The notes below the pieces were generated by a model. That model searched no databases and was not told where the DNA came from. It saw nothing but the letters and a program-made list of their open reading frames with translations. 7,735 nt of DNA from Planctomycetaceae bacterium UBA4655 (GTDB lineage: Bacteria; Planctomycetota; Planctomycetia; Pirellulales; UBA1268). The stretch lies in NCBI GenBank assembly GCA_002405515.1, contig DHLZ01000320.1, positions 10,619-18,353 on the forward strand, given 5' to 3'. Shown here piece after piece: positions 1 to 6,424 of the stretch. The stretch's first letter is position 1. Each line of letters begins with the position of its first letter. A program made the position numbers and the translations under genes.

Positions 1-1
1 C

Positions 2-685
2 AACTCGGTGCTCGTCATCGCCGGTTCGCTCGTGGGCGCGAGCGGCCTGATCCTCACGGCCATCATGTGCCAGGCGATGAACCGCTCGCTCGCGGGCGTG
101 CTCTTCGGCGGCCTCGGCACGACGGCCGCCGTGTCGGCCGACGACGTCTACGCCGGCAAGATCAAGAGCGCCGGCCCCGACGAACTGGCCATGGTGCTCG
201 AGGGGGCCGACCGGGTCGTGATCGTGCCGGGCTACGGCCTCGCCGTCGCGCAGGCGCAGCACGCCGTGCGGGAGCTCGCCACCGCCCTCGAGAAGCGTGG
301 GACGACGGTCGAATACGCGATCCACCCGGTCGCCGGCCGCATGCCGGGGCACATGAACGTGCTCCTCGCCGAGGCCGACGTGCCCTACGAGAAGCTCCGC
401 GAGATGGACGACATCAACCCGACGTTTCCGGAGACCGACGTGGCGATCGTGATCGGAGCCAACGACGTCGTGAACCCGGCGGCGAGGACCGATCCCAAGA
501 GCCCGATCGCCGGCATGCCGATCCTCGACGTCGACAAGGCGAGGACGGTGATCGTGGTGAAGCGGTCGCTCTCCCCGGGCTTCGCGGGAATTCCCAACCC
601 GCTCTTCGCCGCCGACAACACGCTCATGTACTTCGCCGACGGCAAGAAGGCGATCCTCGACCTCGTCGCGGCGCTCGGGAAGTAG
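2..685 (+). CDS. pntB: NAD(P) transhydrogenase subunit beta, C-terminal part (5' truncated by window edge)
   Basis: This is the C-terminal part of the beta subunit of membrane-bound proton-translocating NAD(P)+ transhydrogenase, which couples hydride transfer between NADH and NADP+ to proton flow and supplies NADPH. The frame is open from base 2, so the true start lies outside the window; GTG at nt 8 is an internal codon. Numbering residues from that codon, 1-35 are the end of domain II: a last hydrophobic helix, then the MNRSLAGVLFGG stretch. Residues about 58-225 form the NADP(H)-binding domain III. It has GYGLAVAQAQ (75-84), IHPVAGRMPGHMNVLLAEA (105-123), IGANDVVNPA (149-158), DPKSPIAGMP (162-171) and KRSLSPGFAG (185-194), all near-identical to the E. 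coli PntB blocks as I recall them. The C terminus is complete. pntA would be expected upstream. The gene converges on bcp with only 29 bp between the stop codons. Confidence 0.96.
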   Translation, partial: NSVLVIAGSLVGASGLILTAIMCQAMNRSLAGVLFGGLGTTAAVSADDVYAGKIKSAGPDELAMVLEGADRVVIVPGYGLAVAQAQHAVRELATALEKRGTTVEYAIHPVAGRMPGHMNVLLAEADVPYEKLREMDDINPTFPETDVAIVIGANDVVNPAARTDPKSPIAGMPILDVDKARTVIVVKRSLSPGFAGIPNPLFAADNTLMYFADGKKAILDLVAALGK

Positions 686-688
686 GGG

Positions 689-735
689 CGTCAGCCAGCC
701 TGCCCGAGCACCCGTCAGCCAGACTGCCCGAGCAC
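689..735. repeat. 24-bp tandem duplication spanning the bcp stop codon
   Basis: The 23-base stretch at 689-711 (cgtcagccagcctgcccgag followed by cac) recurs at 713-735 with a single C-to-A difference, giving a period of 24 bp. The right copy encodes the last codons and stop of bcp on the minus strand (VLGQSG-stop). The left copy lies in the same frame just after the stop and would read VLGQAG-stop. The 24-bp period is a whole number of codons, so the duplication left the protein end unchanged. It fills nearly all of the convergent gap between pntB and bcp. Confidence 0.85.
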
Positions 736-1173
736 GTCCAGCGCCTTCTTCACATGCTCGTCGGACGCGAAGAGCGCCGAGAACACGAGCCGCACGATCC
801 CGTCTCGATCGATCACGAACGTCGTGCGGCCGGGCAGGAAGCCGAGCAGGGGCTTCATGCCAAACGCCCGCTGGAGGCTGCCGTCGGCGTCGGTCGCCAG
901 CGGGTAGGGAAGGCCGTGACGGTCGGCGAACTTGCCGTGGCTCGCCGCCGAGTTGCAGCTGATGCCGATCACCTCGCAGCCGGCATCGACGAACCGCGAG
1001 TAGGCGTCGCGAAAGGCGCAGGCCTCCTTCGTGCAGACCGGCGTGTTGTCCCGCGGGTAAAAGAAAAGCACGACGGCCCGCTTGCCGCGGTAGTCGGCGA
1101 GCCGCACCGTCCGCCCGTCGTGGAGCGACAGCGAAACATCCGGCGCGGGATTTCCAACGGCGATCTGGCTCAT
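715..1173 (-). CDS. bcp: Peroxiredoxin, BCP/PrxQ type (thioredoxin-dependent thiol peroxidase)
   Basis: A 152-residue cytoplasmic peroxiredoxin of the bacterioferritin-comigratory-protein (BCP/PrxQ) group, which reduces hydrogen peroxide and organic hydroperoxides with electrons from thioredoxin. The thioredoxin-like fold starts with VGNPAPDVSLSLHDG (6-20). The active site is FFYPRDNTPVCTKEACAFRD, with peroxidatic Cys47 and resolving Cys52 separated by four residues, the atypical 2-Cys arrangement of this group. The more usual residue before the peroxidatic Cys is Gly (TPGCT); here it is Val46. The later GRTTFVIDRDGIVRLVF segment (about 117-133) is also typical. Length is normal for the family. 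I chose the ATG at 1171-1173 because the conserved N terminus begins there; the longer open frame upstream lies inside hemW. No clear ribosome binding site is visible. The start follows the hemW stop by 22 bp on the same strand, so co-transcription is likely. Confidence 0.95.
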   Translation of the reverse strand: MSQIAVGNPAPDVSLSLHDGRTVRLADYRGKRAVVLFFYPRDNTPVCTKEACAFRDAYSRFVDAGCEVIGISCNSAASHGKFADRHGLPYPLATDADGSLQRAFGMKPLLGFLPGRTTFVIDRDGIVRLVFSALFASDEHVKKALDVLGQSG

Positions 1174-1195
1174 TGCCGCAAAAGTATACCGCCGG

Positions 1196-2323
1196 CTACG
1201 CCCCGAGCACGTCGGCCCACAGCCCATCGGAAAGCAGCATCCCCTCGCGGGTGAGGCGAACGCGGCGGCCGTCGTCGATGGCGAGCCCGGCCGCCACCCA
1301 TCCGCCGATCGCCGAGCCGGAGAGCGTGTCGAGCTCGAAGCCGCTTGCATCCAGAAACGGCCCGCGATCGATCCCATCACGGCGTCGCAGGCCGACGACG
1401 ATCCGCTCCCGCGCGGCCTGTTCGTCCGTCATCGCGTCGCGGTCGCCCGTGAAGTCGGCTCCCGCGAGCACGCGGTCGATCCACGCCGTCACGCTCCGAT
1501 GGTTCGTCGATCGCGTGCGGCCGTCGAACCTCGCGGCGCCCGGCCCAAACGCCTCCCATGGCCGGCAGTCCCAGTAGGCCTCGTTGTGCCGGCAGCGGAA
1601 GCCGGGCCGGGCGAAGTTCGACACCTCATAGTGCTCGTAGCCGGCCGCCTCGAGCCGGTCGATCGCCCGCTCGAACATCGCCCGCTCGACCGTCTCGTCC
1701 ACCGCTGCAACGAGCCCCTTGCGTCGCTGCGAGTCGAACGCCGTGCCCTTCTCCCAGGTGAGGCAGTAGACCGAGACATGCTCTGATGAAAGCCCGACGG
1801 CCGCCTCGAGATCACGATCGACGTCGGCAACCGACTGACCCGGGGCGGCGATCATGAGGTCGAGATTCACCACGATCCCGCGTTGCCGCAATCGTTCCGC
1901 GGCCGCGACCACGTCGACCGGCGCGTGATCGCGGTCGAGCGCGCGGAGCGTCGTGGCATCGAGCGACTGCCCCCCGAGGCTCACCCGCGTCACGCCGCAG
2001 TCGGCCGCGGCCTCGACGAAGGCATCGGTCACATCGAGCGGATTCGCCTCGACCGTCACCTCGCACTGCGCCGCTGAGGCGAGCCGCGTGCGGAGGATCC
2101 CGAAGAGCCGCCGCAGCCCCCGCGGCCCAAGGTGCGACGGCGTGCCCCCGCCGAGATAGAGCGTGTCGAGATGGAGTGGCGTCTCAACTCGGGAAAGCTC
2201 CCGTTCGATCGCGGAAAAGTACCGCTCGACGAGATCATCCCGCCCGGCCACGAGCGTGAAATCGCAGTAGCCGCAGCGGTGGCGGCAGAACGGCACGTGG
2301 ACGTAGGCGTGACGGATGTTCAT
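1196..2323 (-). CDS. hemW: HemW-like radical SAM heme chaperone (HemN-type, coproporphyrinogen oxidase-like)
   Basis: A 375-residue radical SAM protein of the HemN/HemW family. HemW proteins bind heme and a 4Fe-4S cluster and are thought to deliver heme to acceptor proteins; they are often misnamed oxygen-independent coproporphyrinogen III oxidase. The cluster motif is CRHRCGYCDF, with Cys13, Cys17 and Cys20. The C-x3-C-x2-C-x-F form, without a fourth cysteine, is the HemW signature as opposed to true HemN. Other family blocks are LYLGGGTPSHL (55-65), VEANP (91-95), SLGGQSLD (115-122), YEVSNFARPG (232-241), HNEAYW (246-251) and a C-terminal HemN-type domain from about 300. Two usual core blocks deviate: SLGGQS where SLGVQS is usual, and IAAPGQS (158-164) where xGLPGQ is usual. 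The ATG at 2321-2323 starts the conserved N terminus and has a GGGGG stretch 6 nt upstream; the frame stays open to 2542 but that extension has no recognisable homology. Probably operonic with bcp. Confidence 0.93.
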   Translation of the reverse strand: MNIRHAYVHVPFCRHRCGYCDFTLVAGRDDLVERYFSAIERELSRVETPLHLDTLYLGGGTPSHLGPRGLRRLFGILRTRLASAAQCEVTVEANPLDVTDAFVEAAADCGVTRVSLGGQSLDATTLRALDRDHAPVDVVAAAERLRQRGIVVNLDLMIAAPGQSVADVDRDLEAAVGLSSEHVSVYCLTWEKGTAFDSQRRKGLVAAVDETVERAMFERAIDRLEAAGYEHYEVSNFARPGFRCRHNEAYWDCRPWEAFGPGAARFDGRTRSTNHRSVTAWIDRVLAGADFTGDRDAMTDEQAARERIVVGLRRRDGIDRGPFLDASGFELDTLSGSAIGGWVAAGLAIDDGRRVRLTREGMLLSDGLWADVLGA

Positions 2324-2527
2324 GTGAGCCCCCGGCGGAGTTTCGGGCGTTGATCGAGCTTGGACCGGCGGACATGGCCTCCGCAAGGCCACGCCGAAGG
2401 ATTCAGGCCGAAGACAATTCCCACGCGGGCGGGTGAGGTGCAACTGCCAATCCCGCAAAACCGGGATAAGCGTGCGGAGTTTGCCACCGACCTTTGCAAA
2501 GCCATGGAGCGCGGGAACACTGTTGAA

Positions 2528-2533
2528 TACAAT
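2528..2533 (+). promoter_or_regulatory. Candidate -10 element of the subtilase promoter
   Basis: TACAAT matches the sigma-70 type consensus TATAAT at five of six positions and lies 37 nt upstream of the protease ATG. It would give a leader of about 30 nt containing the ribosome binding site. The hexamer 17 bp further upstream (TGGAGC, 2505-2510) matches TTGACA at only three of six positions, so the promoter is a weak prediction. Confidence 0.3.
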
Positions 2534-2558
2534 GATGGACAATGCTCAGGGAATACCC

Positions 2559-2564
2559 GGAGGG
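2559..2564 (+). promoter_or_regulatory. Ribosome binding site that fixes the subtilase start
   Basis: GGAGGG ends 6 nt before the ATG at 2571. It is the strongest Shine-Dalgarno sequence in the window and selects this ATG over upstream in-frame ATG codons such as the one at 2433 and those around 2531-2535. Confidence 0.8.
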
Positions 2565-2570
2565 ACAGCC

Positions 2571-4730
2571 ATGCTCGCCAAGAAGATCGACGGTCGGTGG
2601 CATCGCAGCTCGGCAAAGCGTGGCATGGGCTTTGAATCACTCGAGGACCGCCGCCTCCTCGCCGTCGCCTACGCCGACGGCGAACTCCTCGTCCAGTATG
2701 ATCCTTCCGCGTCGGCGGCAATCCGCGACGGCCTCAGGTCGCTCGTGCGTGGTCGGGCGGCCGAACTGATCGAAACGGTCGCCATGCGGGCCATGGGCGA
2801 TCCGGCGATCGAGCGACTCCGCCTCGACACGGGCGTCAGCGTCGAGGCGGCCGTTGCCGCCCTCCGCAGCCGACCCGGCGTGATCTCGGCCAGCCCGAAC
2901 TGGAAGGTCACCAAGGCGGCGGTGAGCAACGACCCCTACTACACGACCTCGAGCCGCCTCTGGGGCATGTATGGCGACGACCAGCCGAGTGGCAGCGGAC
3001 CGAGCGGCACGACGAACCAGTTCGGCAGCCAGTCCGAGAAGGCGTGGGACGCGGGGTTCACCGGCTCGAAGTCGGTGGTCGTCGGGATCGTCGACGAGGG
3101 GGTCGACATCAGGCATCCTGACCTCGCGGCCAACATCTGGGTGAACCCCTACGAGATCAGCGGCGACGGCATCGACAACGACGGCAACGGCTACGTCGAC
3201 GACATCAACGGCTGGGATTTTTACTACAAAGACAATTCGGTCTACGACCCGGGCGAGGACGACCACGGCACCCACGTCGCCGGCACGATCGGCGGGGTCG
3301 GTGGCAACGGCGTGGGCGTGGCGGGCGTGAACTGGAACGTGACGATGATCTCGACCAAGTTCCTCGGCCCTGGCGGTGGATACACGTCCGACGCGGTGCT
3401 CGCCCTCGACTACCTCACCGACCTCAAGACACGGCATGGCATCGACATCGTCGCCACGAACAACTCCTGGGGAGGCGGGGGCTATTCCCAACCCCTGCAC
3501 GACGCGATCAATCGGGCCGCGAAGGCCAACATCCTCTTCGTGGCGGCGGCGGGCAACAGTTCCTCCAACAACGACGCCACCTCGAACTTCCCCTCCAACT
3601 ACTCCACGCTCGTGGGCACGTCCACGGAGTCCGCGGCCTCCTACGAGGGCGTGATCGCCGTCGCGGCGCTCACGTCCACCGGGGGCCTGGCGTCGTACTC
3701 GAGCTATGGTGCGACGACCGTCGACATCGCCGCCCCGGGATCGGGGATCAACTCGACGGTGCCCAACTCCGGCTACGCCTCCTACAGCGGCACCTCGATG
3801 GCCACGCCCCACGTCACCGGCGCGGTCGCACTCTATGCCTCCGCCTACCCGGCTGCGTCGGCGGCTGCGATCCGTTCGGCGATCCTTTCGACCGCGCGGC
3901 CGACGCCGTCCGTCGCGGTCCGAACCGTGACGGGTGGCCGGCTCGACGTGGCGGCCGCCCTGAATGCGACGCCGGCGACGGGCATCTCGATCAGCGGCCG
4001 CAGCGTGGCCGAGGGCGATTCCGGCACGACGCCGCTCTCGTTCACCGTCACGCTCTCGGCCGCGGCGCAGGAAATCGTGACCGTGAACTACGCGACGGCC
4101 AACGGCACCGCGACGGCCGGGAGCGACTATGTCGCCGAGAGCGGCGCGGTCTCCTTCGCTCCGGGGGAAGTCTCGAAGACGATCGTGATCGACGTGACCG
4201 GGGACACCGCCTTCGAGCCCAACGAGACCTTCACCGTCGTGCTGTCGGCCCCGTCGGCCAACGCCCGCGTGCTGACCGGCACGGCGACCGGCACGATCAC
4301 CAACGACGACCAGCAGCCGACGCCGACGCTGTCGATCGCATCGGTGTCGCAGCTGGAGAACGCCGGCCGATTCGTGTTCACCGTGACGCTGTCGCAGGCC
4401 CTCTCGACGAGGGTGACGGTGCGGTACGCCACGACCAACGGCACGGCGAAGGAGGGAAGGAACGGCGACTACACCTCCACGAGCGGCACGCTCACGTTCA
4501 ATCCGGGCCAGACCACGCAGTCGATCTCCGTTTCGGTGCGGAATGACAACGTCGTGGAGGCGAACGAGACGTTCTTCGTCGATCTCTCCCGGGCGAGCAA
4601 CGCCTCGATCGGAGTGGGCCGCGGCACAGGCACGATCCTCAACGACGACGGCCTGATCGCCGCCCGCTTTGCCGCCTTCGCGGCCCTTGCCATGCCCGAC
4701 GCCAATTCGCCGGCCGGCTCGAAGAAGTGA
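2571..4730 (+). CDS. Exported subtilisin-family (S8) serine protease with two Calx-beta domains
   Basis: A 719-residue secreted or surface endopeptidase. Residues 21-31, FESLEDRRLLA after a basic stretch, form the LEPR-XLL-type N-terminal motif of planctomycete exported proteins; there is no classical long hydrophobic signal peptide. Residues about 35-115 look like a subtilase propeptide (GELLVQYD, then VISASPNW). The catalytic domain spans about 118-455. Its triad is Asp175 (IVDEGVDIRHPDL), His232 (DDHGTHVAGT) and Ser409 (SGTSMATPHV), with oxyanion-hole Asn329 (AAAGNSS). An acidic insert at about 198-216 (DGIDNDGNGYVDD) could bind calcium. Two Calx-beta repeats follow, about 471-580 and 585-693, each with VxYAT-NGTA, a PNETF or ANETF strand and a closing NDD. 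The 26-residue tail ends in GSKK with no dockerin, transmembrane anchor or PEP-CTERM signal. Asp is followed by Glu-Gly rather than the usual Thr/Ser-Gly. The start is set by the GGAGGG site. The substrate is unknown. Confidence 0.93.
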   Translation: MLAKKIDGRWHRSSAKRGMGFESLEDRRLLAVAYADGELLVQYDPSASAAIRDGLRSLVRGRAAELIETVAMRAMGDPAIERLRLDTGVSVEAAVAALRSRPGVISASPNWKVTKAAVSNDPYYTTSSRLWGMYGDDQPSGSGPSGTTNQFGSQSEKAWDAGFTGSKSVVVGIVDEGVDIRHPDLAANIWVNPYEISGDGIDNDGNGYVDDINGWDFYYKDNSVYDPGEDDHGTHVAGTIGGVGGNGVGVAGVNWNVTMISTKFLGPGGGYTSDAVLALDYLTDLKTRHGIDIVATNNSWGGGGYSQPLHDAINRAAKANILFVAAAGNSSSNNDATSNFPSNYSTLVGTSTESAASYEGVIAVAALTSTGGLASYSSYGATTVDIAAPGSGINSTVPNSGYASYSGTSMATPHVTGAVALYASAYPAASAAAIRSAILSTARPTPSVAVRTVTGGRLDVAAALNATPATGISISGRSVAEGDSGTTPLSFTVTLSAAAQEIVTVNYATANGTATAGSDYVAESGAVSFAPGEVSKTIVIDVTGDTAFEPNETFTVVLSAPSANARVLTGTATGTITNDDQQPTPTLSIASVSQLENAGRFVFTVTLSQALSTRVTVRYATTNGTAKEGRNGDYTSTSGTLTFNPGQTTQSISVSVRNDNVVEANETFFVDLSRASNASIGVGRGTGTILNDDGLIAARFAAFAALAMPDANSPAGSKK

Positions 4731-4778
4731 CCGCCGCTGACGGACGGCCGCAGCGACGGAGCGTCTGCTTCCTCGGCA

Positions 4779-4794
4779 GCCGCGATGACGCGGC
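4779..4794. terminator. Hairpin between convergent genes, possible bidirectional terminator
   Basis: GCCGCG-ATGA-CGCGGC is a perfect 6-bp GC-rich stem with a 4-nt loop. It lies in the 94-bp gap between the convergent ends of the protease and the RNase Z-like gene. It has no adjacent T tract on either strand, so the terminator call rests on position and stem strength only. Confidence 0.35.
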
Positions 4795-4824
4795 ATCCAC
4801 TCGCAAACACCGCGGCAAAAACGC

Positions 4825-5664
4825 TCACAGCCAGATCCGCAGCCGCCCGTCGAGCATGTCGGGCAGCTTCTTCGCGAGGGTCCTGCGGACGCGGTCGTCG
4901 GTGTACCGCGTCGAGAAGTGGGTCGCGATGATGACCTCGTTGCGGAACCGCTCCCGCCGCGAGAGGAGGTCGTCGAGGTGCATGTGGCCGTACTTGTGGA
5001 TCTTGTCCTTGCGGTGGGCGTGGGCGACGAACGTCAGCTCCGTGATGAGCACCATCGCCTCGTACATCGCCGGGCAGCGGTCGAGCCCCTCGGGCGTGCT
5101 GTCGCCGAGGTAGGCGACCAGCGGCGTCCGCACCTCGTGCGTCACGTCCACGCCCGACAGCCGCAGGTCGCGGATCTTGTCGCCGGGCAGCCCGTGGTAT
5201 TCGTGCTTGAGCTTCCGCCTCCGCTCCCAGACGACGTAGCCCACGCTCGGCATCGTGTGACAGGTGGCGGAGACGGTGACGACGTGCTCCCGCGACAGTT
5301 CGATCTCGTCGCCGGGGCGGGCCGGCAGCAGCGTGCAGGGGAGCCGGCCGCGGTCGAGCCGGCTCACCGCCTTGAGCAGCTTCTCGATCGGCTCGACCGC
5401 GTTCTCCGGCAGGTAGATCGTCGGCGGCTCCATCTTCATCATCCGCCGCCGCGCGACGTAGACAGGCAGGGCCGCGATGTGGTCGAGATGGGTGTGCGTG
5501 ACGAACCAGGTGGGGGTCGCCATGAACGCCCAGGGCTGGCCGCCGAGGTCGAACCCGAGCTTGAGCTCCGGGATTCGCCAGTAGCTCTGCACGGCGGCGC
5601 GGGAATAGCCCTCGACGGTGAGCCCCTTGTGGACGAGGGTGCGGATGGGGGCGTTGTCGAGCAT
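4825..5664 (-). CDS. RNase Z-like metallo-beta-lactamase-fold hydrolase
   Basis: A 279-residue MBL-fold protein resembling tRNase Z/ElaC enzymes, which remove 3' trailers from precursor tRNAs. The metal motif THTHLDH gives His57, His59, Asp61 and His62. The later motifs follow RNase Z order: ATCHTMPSVGYV (His136), YLGDSTPEG (Asp188), ITELTF (207-212), KYGHMHLDDL (His227) and ATHFSTRYTDD (His249). The segment YHGLPGDKIRDLRLSG (156-171) sits where ElaC proteins have their GxPPGPxxGKLK segment. The protein is somewhat shorter than typical bacterial RNase Z (about 300 residues), and IT-ELTF and GHMH replace the usual HEATF and GHSTA forms. The fold is certain, tRNA processing is probable, and another phosphodiesterase activity is possible. 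ATG at 5662-5664 follows the scpA stop with only 4 nt between, implying translational coupling. It appears to be the last gene of the cluster. Confidence 0.85.
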   Translation of the reverse strand: MLDNAPIRTLVHKGLTVEGYSRAAVQSYWRIPELKLGFDLGGQPWAFMATPTWFVTHTHLDHIAALPVYVARRRMMKMEPPTIYLPENAVEPIEKLLKAVSRLDRGRLPCTLLPARPGDEIELSREHVVTVSATCHTMPSVGYVVWERRRKLKHEYHGLPGDKIRDLRLSGVDVTHEVRTPLVAYLGDSTPEGLDRCPAMYEAMVLITELTFVAHAHRKDKIHKYGHMHLDDLLSRRERFRNEVIIATHFSTRYTDDRVRRTLAKKLPDMLDGRLRIWL

Positions 5665-5668
5665 GCGG

Positions 5669-6385
5669 TCACTTCTGGGCGGGAACGAGCCAAATCTCGC
5701 CGAAGATCTCCTCCTGGCGGGCGGTGATCGCGGATCGACGGACGAGCTCGAGCACCGCCAGAAAGATACCCACGACGCGAGTCCGGGGCATCCCGTCGTC
5801 GAAGAGCCCGGAGAAAGCGAGCCTCCCCCTCTCCGCGAGGAGCCCCATGATCCGCTCGGCATGCACCTCGATCGGGGTGTCGTCGTGCTGGATCGTGCGG
5901 GGCTGCGCCTTCTGCCGACGCTTGAGAACCCGCGACATCGCTCCGACCAGGTCCCAGACGTGGGCGTCGGCGATCGTCACCTCCGCCGGAGCACCGGCCG
6001 CCGCCGGCTCGGCCGTTCGGCGTGAGAACCGCAGCTCCCACTGCCGCGCCCGGTCCTCGAGGAGCACCGCCGCGTCGCGGTACTGCTTGTATTCCAGCAG
6101 CCGCTTCACGAGATCCTCGCGGGGCTCGTCCGCCGCTTCCTCCGCCTCCTCCTCCGTCGCGGGCAGGAGCGCCCTCGCCTTGATCTCGAGGAGCACGCTC
6201 GCAAGCTCGATGAACTCGCCGACCTCCTCGATCGCGAGCGACTCGAGCACCTCGAGGTGCTCGACGAACTCCTCCGCCACCTTCGCGATGGGAACTTCCG
6301 TCACGTCCACCTCGTGACGCTTCACGAGGTAGAGGAGCAGGTCGAGCGGACCGGAGAAGACGGCGAGGTCGACTTTGAACGTCAC
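5669..6385 (-). CDS. scpA: Segregation and condensation protein A (kleisin)
   Basis: A 238-residue kleisin subunit of the Smc-ScpAB condensin, which organises and segregates chromosomes. The N-terminal Smc-binding region carries the family signature VFSGPLDLLLYLVKRHEVDV (9-28), then VPIAKVAEEFVEHL and LASVLLEIKARALLP (61-75). The middle is a charged linker with an acidic run (EEEAEEAADEPRED, 78-91) and an LLEYKQYRDAA helix. The C-terminal winged-helix region (about 170-235) has FSGLF, TRVVGIFLAVLELVRR and FGEIWL. The start is a GTG at 6383-6385, the only plausible start before the signature; AGGA lies 11 nt upstream, which is poor spacing. Length fits the family. scpB, the usual partner, is not in this window; the next gene downstream is the RNase Z-like gene instead. 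It lies 39 nt after the esterase-like gene on the same strand. Confidence 0.94.
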   Translation of the reverse strand: MTFKVDLAVFSGPLDLLLYLVKRHEVDVTEVPIAKVAEEFVEHLEVLESLAIEEVGEFIELASVLLEIKARALLPATEEEAEEAADEPREDLVKRLLEYKQYRDAAVLLEDRARQWELRFSRRTAEPAAAGAPAEVTIADAHVWDLVGAMSRVLKRRQKAQPRTIQHDDTPIEVHAERIMGLLAERGRLAFSGLFDDGMPRTRVVGIFLAVLELVRRSAITARQEEIFGEIWLVPAQK

Positions 6386-6424
6386 GGGATCGGTGGTCCT
6401 GTCCGTCTCTCGTCGGCGGCCGCG

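Larger units (their letters stand above)
2324..2570. other. Divergent intergenic region between hemW and the subtilase gene
   Basis: This 247-bp region must contain the start signals of two divergent genes. It holds two perfect 6-bp inverted repeats. One is TGGCCT/AGGCCA (2375-2380 and 2386-2391) around a 5-nt loop. The other is ATCCCG/CGGGAT (2450-2455 and 2462-2467) around CAAAAC. Neither is followed by a T run on either strand, so neither looks like an intrinsic terminator. Both would fall in the leader of a long hemW transcript. Open frames crossing the region show no recognisable protein motif. No RNA gene was recognised. Confidence 0.5.

Noticed and set aside
1183..1188. TATACT on the minus strand between hemW and bcp as a bcp -10 element
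   Set aside because: It is a good hexamer but lies only 9 nt from the ATG with no acceptable -35 at 16-18 bp. It would require a near-leaderless transcript, so the evidence is too weak to annotate.
67..1254. 395-codon plus-strand open frame across pntB and bcp
   Set aside because: It overlaps two confidently identified genes in other frames or strands and yields Arg-rich nonsense-like sequence.
2450..2467. ATCCCG/CGGGAT hairpin as an intrinsic terminator
   Set aside because: There is no T run on either side, and it lies between divergent promoters where a terminator is not expected.
2324..2542. N-terminal extension of hemW to the ATG at 2542
   Set aside because: The extra 73 residues show no family similarity and would run through the protease promoter region. 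The conserved HemW N terminus begins at 2323.
2637..4796. 719-codon open frame on the minus strand opposite the protease
   Set aside because: It is antisense to a gene with a clear catalytic triad and domain structure. Its translation is Arg/Val/Gly-rich low-complexity sequence typical of the reverse of GC-rich genes, and no motif is recognisable.
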